Positions 44,470 to 54,100 of a stretch of DNA of 64,000 nucleotides are shown here, one piece after another. Position 1 is the first letter of the stretch. The number at the start of each line of letters is the position of its first letter. Source of the DNA: Anopheles merus (taxonomy: Eukaryota; Arthropoda; Insecta; Diptera; Culicidae); NCBI RefSeq assembly GCF_017562075.2, contig NC_054085.1:28377656-28441655 (forward strand). Reading direction: 5' to 3'. The notes below the pieces were generated by a model, which had not been told where the DNA came from, ran no database searches, and worked only from the letters and a program-made list of their open reading frames with translations. A program made the position numbers and the translations under genes.

Positions 44470-44735
44470 TTCTTTATTGATAACTCTGGTAACTCTGATA
44501 ACGCCGGGCAGACAATGTCACCACAGGTTAGTAGGTACTAATATCCTCCTGAGCATTCCAAGTACTCAGCAAAGTTTGTAGCTGATGCTATTCGTTGCCC
44601 AGATAGTATACAACCATCACCAGCTTTGGGATCTCTCACTGTCCTTTGTTCCATGTGCGTTGTTATTAGTGTAATAATCAATGCGGGTTTCCTAGTGGAT
44701 ACTGATGGTACTGTTGTTGGTTTTGCAAACTCCAA
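44470..44735 (-). pseudogene. Degenerate C-terminal chitin-binding domain fragment
   Basis: On the minus strand a frame reads GDGC, then GQRIASATNFAEYLECSGGY and a stop. It aligns with the last domain of the adjacent intact gene (GKRIPIAGKCTSYRECSDGY) at G, R, I, A, Y and the EC-S-GY motif, but the second domain cysteine is replaced by Phe and a stop interrupts the domain. It lies about 100 bp downstream of the 3' end of that gene in the same orientation. I read it as the tail of a decayed tandem copy. Confidence 0.45.
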
Positions 44736-44816
44736 ATAGGTAGTTCACTTAATCAATCTCATCATTCACTTAAAGAATCTCATTCATGGGGACTTATTTT
44801 TCTAACTCATTGCTCA

Positions 44817-44822
44817 TTTATT
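44817..44822 (-). terminator. Polyadenylation signal
   Basis: AATAAA on the minus strand only 10 bases beyond the TAA stop of the chitin-binding gene, implying a very short 3' untranslated region. Confidence 0.65.
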
Positions 44823-44832
44823 CAGTTAATTC

Positions 44833-46215
44833 TTAACCAAAAAGTGAACAAGCTTGGATGTTTCCTGGTAAACACATGTTAAATGGTTCGTAGTAAATGT
44901 AGCCGTCGTAGCAGCTTCTTTCGTTGTAGTAGCCGTCCGAGCACTCGCGGTATGATGTGCACTTTCCAGCTATCGGTATCCGTTTTCCTTGGTCCGAAGA
45001 AGAACATTGTTCGGTTGTTTCTGCAGTCGGAGTCGTTAGGATAGTTGTAGTAGGTTCAGTTGTGGTGGAGGATGTTGTAGTTGGTGTGGTTGTAGTAGAT
45101 GTAGTTGTAGTCGGTTCAGCTGTAGTTGATGCGGTTGTAGCAACTTTGGTTGTAGTTGGTGCGGTTGTAGTAGATGCCGTGGCAGTTGGCGCAATAGTTG
45201 TCGTGATCGATGATCCTTTGATAAGCGGTAGATCCGGAACGCATGTTAAAGGACGATCACAGTCCAAATTCACGGTGCCTAGAGAATACCAGCATCGTTT
45301 AATCGCTTGGTTATTACTACACAAATAAACAGTATTGAAGCAGTACGTTGACTCAACGAATGTTGGTTCCTTGAAGTTGTTACATATATACGCTCCCGCA
45401 TCTACATCTTCCTTAAACGCACATGCCGTACGGTTACCACACTTTTCGACCGATACAAATCTTGTACCAGTACTTGTAGTTGATGCAGGTAACATTGTAG
45501 TAGCTAGCTCTGTTGTAGTCGGCACAATTATGGTTGGTTCCGTTGTATTCGACGATCCTTTCAACAGCGGTAGATGCGGAGCACATTGTAAAGGACTGTT
45601 GCAGTCTCGTTTCATCCAGCTCAAATTATACCAGCACGTTTCTATTGCGCGTCTATAGCTGCACAAAAACACCGTATTGAAGCAATATGGAGATTCAATG
45701 AAGGTAGGCTCGATGTAATTATTGCATAATTCTTTTCCAAGCTCAGAGTCTTCCTCCAAAGCACATGCTTTACGGTTGCCACACTCTTTGATAGGTACGA
45801 ATCGAGATTCATCGGTTAAATCTGGCGCAGCTGTGGTTGGCACAATTGGTTCAGTTGTGTTCGATGAACCTTTGACAAGCGGTAGGTCAGGGGCGCATTG
45901 TAAAGGTTTGTTGCAGTCTCGTTTCAATCCACTCACAGGATACCAGCACGACTTTACTACGCGATTAAAACTGCACAAAAACACTGTATTGAAGCAATAT
46001 GGTGACTCTACGAAGGTAGTTCCGACGTAATCATTGCATATTTCTCTTCCTAGCATCCCGTCATCCGCTAAGGCACATGCTATACGGTTGCCACACTCTT
46101 CGATCGGCACGAATCGAGGTTCATCCAACGCTGTTATTACTTGTCTAGCTAGCTGCGTAGGACTAGCTGCCACTAGCGAAAGTATGGGAAGTACAAGCGC
46201 AAACGGGAGCTTCAT
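44833..46215 (-). CDS. Secreted mucin-like protein with three divergent cysteine modules and a terminal chitin-binding domain
   Basis: An intronless 460-residue protein. The start is the ATG at 46215, which begins the signal peptide (MKLPFALVLPILSLVAASP); upstream codons in frame lack ATG. Three repeats of about 105 residues start near residues 34, 138 and 252. Each has eight cysteines: a CGNRxAC pair, then six with spacing 13-6-8-10-5 in module 1, close to a type 2 chitin-binding domain but with CFNTVFLC in place of the usual C-x5-C core. Ser/Thr linkers carry N-glycosylation sites (SSNTTEP). Residues about 336-402 are nearly all Thr, Ser, Ala and Pro, a mucin-like segment expected to be O-glycosylated. 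The last domain (C404, C419, C425, C435, C448, C456) is canonical. The whole resembles invertebrate intestinal mucins of the peritrophic matrix. A decayed relative lies upstream (47517-48286). Chitin binding by the divergent modules is inferred. Confidence 0.85.
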   Translation of the reverse strand: MKLPFALVLPILSLVAASPTQLARQVITALDEPRFVPIEECGNRIACALADDGMLGREICNDYVGTTFVESPYCFNTVFLCSFNRVVKSCWYPVSGLKRDCNKPLQCAPDLPLVKGSSNTTEPIVPTTAAPDLTDESRFVPIKECGNRKACALEEDSELGKELCNNYIEPTFIESPYCFNTVFLCSYRRAIETCWYNLSWMKRDCNSPLQCAPHLPLLKGSSNTTEPTIIVPTTTELATTMLPASTTSTGTRFVSVEKCGNRTACAFKEDVDAGAYICNNFKEPTFVESTYCFNTVYLCSNNQAIKRCWYSLGTVNLDCDRPLTCVPDLPLIKGSSITTTIAPTATASTTTAPTTTKVATTASTTAEPTTTTSTTTTPTTTSSTTTEPTTTILTTPTAETTEQCSSSDQGKRIPIAGKCTSYRECSDGYYNERSCYDGYIYYEPFNMCLPGNIQACSLFG

Positions 46216-46342
46216 TGTTACTGTCACTAGTTTTAACAACACTTCTGGTATTGGCTTCAAACAACACTTGATTGTCCTGCAGGTGGTTATAATGGTTATG
46301 GTTTGAAGTACTTCAACAGTGAGCACCTCCACCAACCAAATC

Positions 46343-46415
46343 TGATTGTTGAGTTGCTACTATCGATGTTTCTTTTATACCAAATCGCTAGATACTGATC
46401 TTGAGCCCACTATCT
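46343..46415 (-). promoter_or_regulatory. Core promoter of the mucin-like chitin-binding gene
   Basis: On the minus strand: AGATAG (46415-46410), TATAAAAG (46379-46372) and an initiator-like TCAGA with its A at 46343. The order and spacing match the promoter of the pseudogene at 47517-48286. Confidence 0.6.
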
Positions 46416-47516
46416 CTGAAGATAATAACAGTGAAGCCAGATATAAATCTTTAATTGCCTGTCGTTTCATATCGTAAATCGTATCGTCATTGTAAACAAA
46501 TCACTGAAAAAATCACCTGCTAAATACACTCCAAACTCATAGATAAAAAATCTAATGAAAACCTTTCATGTTTTACTTCTTCCGGAAAGATAATTGGGAA
46601 CAGAAGGTTTGTTATGAGGTTTACACACTAATAAACTTTCTGGCAGAGTTGTTTTACGATCAACTGTTATCAATCTTCTTTGATATTTTGATAACAGTGT
46701 TTTCCTTGAAAAGATGTAATTCACGGTTTTAGTCATAGAACCATTACGGATCTGTGATCAAGTATGAAGAAGCTCCAGCTGCTACAAAGTTGGATGATCC
46801 TTGGTTCTCATATGATCCTAATGTCGAAATGAATTACATTGTTTTTTTTTCTTTACTCCAATTCCCAACACCATTTTTCCTAAAACGTGGTTTGCATCGT
46901 GTGGTTTTTGCATGGCCGCAATCTATTGTTTTTATTAGCATGCTCATGATGATTATGATGTCTAACAGTTTCTTACAGTTTTCGACCTCTCTTATTCCGC
47001 GGGTCTTTCTAAAGCTGAAAAAAATCATTCATTGGAGTTTCTCGGGCACTTATTACTAGTTTACAAAAACTGATATAGTCGCTCAATCTGTCCCACTTTC
47101 AAACATGATCCAACTTTTTTACACCCTTTCTCAATTGTAAACATTTAAAACACATTCCAACTGATACTACCTAATCGTGAGCAGTTTGGTGTGCTCCAGC
47201 GGCAGTTGTGGCAGTTGTATAAGTAATTCAGTAAGTATTTTTGTTAGTAGGTTTTGGAAAGAAAAAATCAGAAACATTTATACTCCATCGAAAGCAAAAT
47301 TTACTTGTCTACGAAATTTATTAGACAAGCCATATATCATAGAGCATAACACTTATATCAAATAAACTATTGAACGTGACAGTTGGGTAACAACATGGTT
47401 TGAAAGTAGTATTCAGTTATTATTACTTTTTATTGAATTAGCGAAAGATGTTCACACGTTTGTACAATGCTAGGTGTACACAATCTGAAAGGATCGTATA
47501 ATATGTACCCCTAGAT
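46416..47516. other. Spacer between intact gene and pseudogene
   Basis: AT-rich, no gene seen. A palindrome CTGTTATCAA...TTGATAACAG near 46663-46697 contains two GATA motifs facing each other and may be regulatory. Confidence 0.4.
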
Positions 47517-48286
47517 TCAGTTTCTTCTTATGTAGCAGCCGTCTGAACACTCGAGATATGTTGAACATTTTCCAACGATCGGTAATCGTATTCCCTGGCT
47601 CGTGGAAGAACATTGTTTACCCGTCCCTGAAGTCGAAGAGGAAAGAATAATTGAAGCGCTTATCGTTGTAGTAGAGGCTACTGTACTTGACACGTTTGTA
47701 GTTGACATTGTGACATTGTTGGTTCCATTCAGTAAAGACAAATTAGGTACACATTCTAGAGGACTGTAACAGTCAGCTATTACTAATTTTATAGGATACC
47801 AGCAGCTCTGTCGCCTTTGGTTACTTTCACAGTAATGTACAACATTGAAGCAGTATGGTGATAGAATCAGTCATGCTTCTACGATATTTTCGCATATTTC
47901 TTTCCCTAGGCTCACATCGATTCGACGTGACACACACTGATTGGGTGCCACACTCTACAATTGGCACACACCAAAGCTCATCTTTCGCTAGCACTATAAC
48001 CATTGGTTCATCGTACGAAACCGCGTGTAGGCTGAGTGCACGAAGTGGTGTATCACATTCAAACGCTTTGGCCAGTTGTTTTGCAACGTGTTGAAACGTA
48101 CACTCCCTTATCTTGCCATTAACACATACAAACGCGACGTTCAAACATTTTGGGGATTGAATCACTGCCAAATGTTCATATCCCTCACAAACACCGTATC
48201 AGACCGTAGAACGGTTATTACACCGTGCTAGTATCACAACACGATCATCATCGTTTCCTGAGCTGGCAGCTACACTCGCAAAAGCC
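47517..48286 (-). pseudogene. Decayed paralogue of the mucin-like chitin-binding gene
   Basis: Pieces in different minus-strand frames follow the domain order of the neighbouring gene at 44833-46215. They are a signal-peptide tail (AFASVAASS) without ATG, one cysteine module (RCNNRSTV...SPKCLNVAFVC), a second (VPIVECGTQSVC... SPYCFNVVHYC... SCWYP), a Ser/Thr-rich linker and the start of a terminal chitin-binding domain (GIRLPIVGKCSTYLECSDG). Breaks: an in-frame TGA at 48201-48199, a frameshift near 47915-47935, a TGA at 47873-47871, and a stop after CYIRRN that cuts the last domain after its third cysteine. It has one module fewer than the intact copy. The promoter looks intact. Confidence 0.8.
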
Positions 48287-48364
48287 TGAGGGTGTGAGTA
48301 ATGAAATCAGTTTATTGCTTTGATTCACTTTTCGATGCACTTTGAGTTACGGCTCTTCTTAAAC

Positions 48365-48425
48365 TGATTCTACAATAGGTTTAATCTGATATCTTTTATA
48401 CCGTTTTTCATTAATAAGCTATCAG
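48365..48425 (-). promoter_or_regulatory. Promoter retained by the chitin-binding pseudogene
   Basis: On the minus strand: CTGATAG (48425-48419), TATAAAAG (48400-48393) and a perfect arthropod initiator TCAGTT with its A at 48365, 35 bp after the start of the TATA box. Confidence 0.65.
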
Positions 48426-49882
48426 TAATCTCAAGCTACCATCCCACCAGATAGCCTTGATAATTATTTTCCCACGGTTAATACGTGATACGACAAGTCT
48501 GATTAAACACTAATAATATTTGATGATTTTTGAAGTCTTTAAATGAATAGAAATCAAGTAACTTTATGAATTTTGGTTAATCAGCTATCAATTTAATTTT
48601 GTAAATAGCAAAGGCTAAATGTTATTTGCATTATTTTGAACTGTAAATATAAATGCAACGTAAATTTCCATCTGATGAAGACTATATCTCGATGAACGGA
48701 GTTTGTACTGTGGATTAATATTTTAGCCCGTGCTTTTTTCATAGCTGACTAACAAAAATGCTTGCCCATATGGTTTTTCGATTACCATAGTGTTCATGTC
48801 TAGCAACGCTACATTTTGTTTAGTGCGCTCAAAAGTAATAAGACGTCAACAGCTGGTCAGCGATGATGGCAGATATGAACCATACAAGAACGGAGGGTAA
48901 GTTTTATTGTTGTCTCTTATGCAATATATGCATACACTGACGTGTATTCTGTTAAGGTTAGTGAGAAGGTTAGTTATAATATTAACAAAAAATCATTTCC
49001 AAAAGTGAGAATATTTAAAAAAATAAATCTTAAATTTAAGAATACAACAAAACACTTATTCGTATCCGTTTTATTCCTAACGCTGATTCGCTTTCTTGCA
49101 AAATGCAATGCAGTAAATTATCATTCACTGTTACGTTATTAGCGCCTTTTATAAATGTATAGTCTGCACTATCGTGTTGTTAATGTTCATCAGGCTCATG
49201 TTCTGTCGATCTCGATCGATTTCTAATATTTTTTTTCCAAAAATTATCTAATTATTTGCCGTATTTCTTATGTTTTTGTATCGTATTTCATCTAGAAATG
49301 GAGCATTTGTTGCATGTTAAACAGTGTTGCAAACGGTAATGTAAATCGCTATGATACACACTGCTATTGATGGATCGTATGCAAATAGCGATCGATAGCG
49401 CCTTCTTCTACAATTTGCATCACTATTTAAACCCACCGACAGCTGTCCAAGCGTACAATGTCACAATGTTCTCTGTACCATCGTGCAATTCTATTAGAAT
49501 TAATCGCTCTTCATCACAACACCCCCATCAAGTTTCTTCCGCTCCACTCCCCTAGCGGCTAGCGCGATCGCTATCGAATGTGCACAAATTATGATTTAAT
49601 TCTTCACCCATTTCTGTCCACTCGTGGGCCAACTCCAGTACAGTGTCGAGAACTAGAAAACCATCTGTGCCACCAGTGTGTGAGCAGAAGACAGCATATT
49701 GTGCCCGGAGAGTTCCGTACGACACACTCTTGTTAAAGTAATTAAAATGCGTTCTTGAGGCGGCCGGCAATGGTGTCTGTATTCTGAAGCCGATGAAGTC
49801 TATTTCCAACTGATGCGTATGCCGCGAGCTCGAAAGGGCTTAAATCACAGTGCCACAGACCATCTGTGGATCGGATGGGTGG
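48426..49882. other. Intergenic DNA upstream of the collagen gene
   Basis: AT-rich to about 49350, then more mixed. An 85-codon minus-strand frame at 49552-49809 shows nothing recognisable. The stretch separates the divergently oriented pseudogene and collagen gene. Confidence 0.45.
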
Positions 49883-49920
49883 TATAAAACGATCTCCAAA
49901 ATCCGCCAAAAGTTCAGTTG
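49883..49920 (+). promoter_or_regulatory. Collagen gene core promoter
   Basis: A TATA box (TATAAAAC, 49883-49890) and a consensus arthropod initiator TTCAGTTG (A at 49916) lie 33 bp apart, 909 bases upstream of the collagen start codon. Confidence 0.7.
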
Positions 49921-50824
49921 TTCGGGTGGTGTTATCATGTGCACACTGGTAGCTGGTGCCACCCCGTAACTATAGTGCCGCTTGAAGTTGCGATCTTAGT
50001 GAAAGTGTCGCGTTTTGTGTGGAACCGGAGCAGTGGAAGTGGAAGTAACAGATCTTGAGGAGAGAACGTGTGTTGCGGTGGTGCTGTCCCACTGTGTGAG
50101 TTATTGGGGGAGATTGCTGTAATGCTAGCTTTAAAACCGTCGAAGCATGTATTTTTGAGTGTGAGTGTGTGATTTCAAGGACTTTTCTTGGGATTTGGAC
50201 TTCCTGAGAAGTTGGTTTGCAAAATTTCTCCCCATCACGCCCCCAAGTGTGCCCCAGTGACGGTGTTGCTTCTTTGCATCTAACTTGATTCTATTTCGGC
50301 TCTGCGTTTTATCGTCCCTCGTGGTGACCAAGTGGTGCTCTCGCTATCAGTAAACCAAGAACGGCTCCAACGCCCGAAAACGTGTGGATGATGTGAAATT
50401 GAAATTAGAACAGCGCGTTACTAGTGCAGTGAACCAATTTGATAGTGACCAAGGAAAGAATTGGGCCCCCGCCGGCTAATGCTGTCTAATTTTTCCGGCC
50501 CATGTTAATGTGTCGTTAGGGCCGTGGACCTCTTATCAGTGTTCCGGAGGCTGCTGCTGCTGCTGCTGCTACTTCCACTGTGTTAGCCTCGCAAGAACTC
50601 ATTAGATTTAGTACGGGTGCGATCTTCAGATCGTTTGGTTCGGTTCCGCGCTCAGTGTGTGCGTGTGTGTTAATTGTGGTGCTTTCTTCTGTGCTCTTTA
50701 CCTTCCATAGGATATCCGAAAGGACGTGTGCAGCCATGTGCTAAGGAGCCGGCCGGGACACACAACCCGTGAAAGGAGGATACCTGCGCACGCTCGCTCG
50801 CACGCACGCATCAAACCCATCGCC
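49916..50824 (+). other. Collagen 5' untranslated region, probably spliced
   Basis: Between the predicted start site and the coding ATG there is a strong 3' splice site (TCTTTACCTTCCATAG, ending 50710) and possible donors GTGAGT at 50096 and 50161, so a 5' intron is plausible. A CTG-repeat tract lies near 50550-50570. After the acceptor a two-codon upstream frame, ATG TGC TAA, sits at 50736-50744 in a good context (GCAGCCATG). Confidence 0.5.
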
Positions 50825-51119
50825 ATGAAGTTCCGGCTCGGAAGTCCGCTGCTTCTGGCGGTATTCTTTATCATAGTGCTCGTTGCCGATCAGATACGAT
50901 GCGACGACGAACCGGCAGCGGAGTCGGTCAAACCGATCAAACGAAAGTCCAAAAAGAGCAAGACGAAAAAGGCGCTGGCTACGAAAAATCTGAAAAAAGT
51001 GCGCCCCGATCGCCCACAGGCCGATCGTCCCCAGGCCCAAGCGCCGGAGTACGATTCGGCATACGACTATGGCGACAACTACGACTACGGGACGGATCCC
51101 GATTATGATGCAGAGAATG
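50825..51119 (+). CDS. Collagen exon 1
   Basis: Begins at ATG in the context CGCCATGAAG, encodes the signal peptide, the basic segment (KPIKRKSKKSKTKKALATK) and the Tyr/Asp-rich segment, and ends at donor G|GTAAGT in phase 1. Upstream in-frame codons contain no ATG. Confidence 0.9.
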
Positions 51120-54100
51120 GTAAGTGTGTGTGTGGAGTGTGTCATTAAGATCATCTGCTGCATCGCTTAGATGTGGCCGCTCAACGAATCGAGTGGAAAG
51201 ATTGCTTTGCCATCTGCAAATCATGATCTTGTGATTCTGTGGTAACGTTTCATATGATCCACATTTCATACAGGGGGTACACGCAGTCCAGACCCGAGCT
51301 TCCGGCAGCCCGATGACGAAGTCCCACGCGTCTCAACGACAACGACTACCACACGTGCGCCCGAGCCCGAATCGATCGTACAGCCCTTCACTTGCTACTA
51401 CGAAGGGAAGTGGTACCGGGAGGGAGAAATGTTCGAGTCCGGCTATCAAGGTTGTGCCACATGCCGCTGTCGCAACGGTTCAATCCAGTGCGACGAGGCG
51501 GACTGCCCACGTGTCATCCCGACGACCTCAACTACCACCACCACTACGACGACCACAACCACCGAGAAGCCGGAGTTCGATGCATCGGCCGTAGGTAATC
51601 GACTTCCGGCAGCTCCCAGTGGCGAGCCGGGCACACCAGGTGAGGCCGGACAGCCTGGAATTCCCGGCACTCCCGGCATTCCTGGACCTCCGGGACCACC
51701 CGGTCCAGCACCCGATCTGACGTTCTACACGCAGCAACTGCAAGAAACGATGGGTGGAGCGGATAAGGGTCCCGGTCCGGAGAACTTCCAGTTCATGCAG
51801 GCTCAGGTCGGTCCTGTGGGCCCTCGGGGTCCTCCCGGTCCGTCCGGACCGACGGGACCGCAAGGATTCCAGGGTTCGCGTGGTGAACCGGGTGAACCTG
51901 GACCCTCCGGTGTTGGAGGGCCACCCGGTCCACGTGGACTGCCCGGCCCGCCCGGAAAGGATGGTGCGGCCGGTGATGATGGTGAGGTGGGACCGCAAGG
52001 TCCGGTTGGTCTGCCAGGTCCACGGGGACTTCCCGGTATGCCCGGTGTTCCTGGCTTGAAGGGACATCAGGGGCTACCAGGGCCTGAGGGCATGAAGGGA
52101 GAAACGGGAGCGATCGGTGAGAAGGGATCCGTTGGAGCTACTGGACCGGCCGGTGTACCCGGGGCAATTGTAAGTAAAACAGTGCATTGAACATTGTTTG
52201 GAAAAGGTTTCTGATTGTGCATTGCTTGTGAATGTGTCCAACTACAGGGACCTGCTGGACCTCGTGGTGAACGAGGGCGCGAAGGACCGCCTGGACCTCC
52301 CGGACTGCGCGGCATTGATGGTATTGCTGGACCGCCGGGACCTCCGGTAAGTTAAAATTCTAAAGTATTTTCAGCCTTAAATTCTAGTCCTCTATCATTA
52401 TCCAAATTGTCATCCCAGATAAATTATTTATACGAACAATATGATGCAGTCAAAAAAGTATACATCATTTTGGTTAAGATGCAATTTACCATCGAGAAAA
52501 GCAATACTGTGGCATACTGTCTAAGCCATCTTCTTCTATATGGCATAAAGTCCTATGCGGACATGCCGGCCTATATAGGCTTTCGAGACTTAATTCATTA
52601 CCACGCTGCCAAATAGCCAATCCTTGCTACGGGTGTACGGTCCATTCTAGGCTTAAACCCAACTGTTTTAGCCAGTAGTGTTAATATTTAGCTCCAGAGT
52701 AAGTTTAGCTCAAAGAATTAAACGGAAGAAAAATCTATTTTAGGATATTTTGTGAATATTTATAGTTAAATTATTTTTACATCAAATACGCTTTTAAAAA
52801 GAAGTACAGAACACAAAAATTTGGTTTTTGTAGTTTGCAATTGCTTTTCACCTTTCAACTGGGCCATGTCACGACGATGTGCTTTTCGAGCTTGAAACGA
52901 TCATTGACAAGCCAAACGTAACGTTATCATGGCCTCCACTAATGATATTATTCACCAATTCCCACTGAAGAGTTCACTGAGCCCTTGTCTAGACGCTATG
53001 GTGATACAAATTCGCGAGGTAAATGATCTTGGTAGTACCATACTTGATTTAAAAACGTACAGTTAATTGGCATTGATACAGTATAGGTAAGAAGCTTTTC
53101 TTGAATAATCGTTCGTTAAACAAACTTGAAGTTAAGCGATCGTGTATTACTTACTTACTTACTTACTTATCCGGCGCTACAACCGCTTTGCGGTCTTGGC
53201 CTGCCTCAGGAGTGTCCGAAACCGCTCACGGTCTCGCGCCTTCGTCTGCCAGTCCGTTATTCCGGCCTTAATGGCGGACGCCTCCACGCCATCTTGCCAC
53301 CTCAATTTGGGCCTACCACGCCTCCTCTGTCCTTGTGGACGGCCTAAAAAGACTTTACGGGCTGGGTCGTTCGTTTCCATGCGTATAACATGGCCAGCCC
53401 ACCGGAGCCTGGCGAGCTTTATACGCTGTACGACAGTGAGGTCGCCGTACATCTCGTATAGCTCGTCATTATAACGGCTCCTCCATTGTCCTTCCACACA
53501 TACGGGGCCAAGTATCCTTCTGAGCATCTTCCTCTCGAACGCGGCTAAGAGGGTTTCGTCAGATTTGGACAGTGTCCATGTCTCAGAGGCGTATGTGAGT
53601 ACTGGTACTACATAGCTGCTATATAGTCCCAGCTTCGTCCGTCGCGACAGGTTCTTTGAGGTGAACTGCTTTTTCAGGCTGTAGAATGACCGCAACTCAG
53701 CTTCCATGCTATTGTCGTTGCTGATCTTTGATCCCAGATAGGTGAATTGTGGGACGACTTCAAAAGTGCGTTCACCTATCTGCACGTCACGCCTACGTAG
53801 ATTCTGATTATTTGTGATCGTGTATTACCAAAAGTAAATTATGAGTCGAAATAAATCCTCGTTCCTATTGGTCGTTGCTACACTAGAAAGCTTTCCACTA
53901 TTACGAAATTATGACCAGTAATTCTCAACTTCTTATTGTACTTTTCCAGGGCCCCGTTGGAAAGCAAGGGCCTCCCGGCTTCCCTGGTAGCAACGGCGCT
54001 AAGGGTGACATGGGAGCAGCCGGTCCGAAAGGTAGCCAAGGCCCGCAAGGTCCACGCGGTGAGTCGGGACGCCCAGGACAACCGGGAGAGCCCGGTCTGA

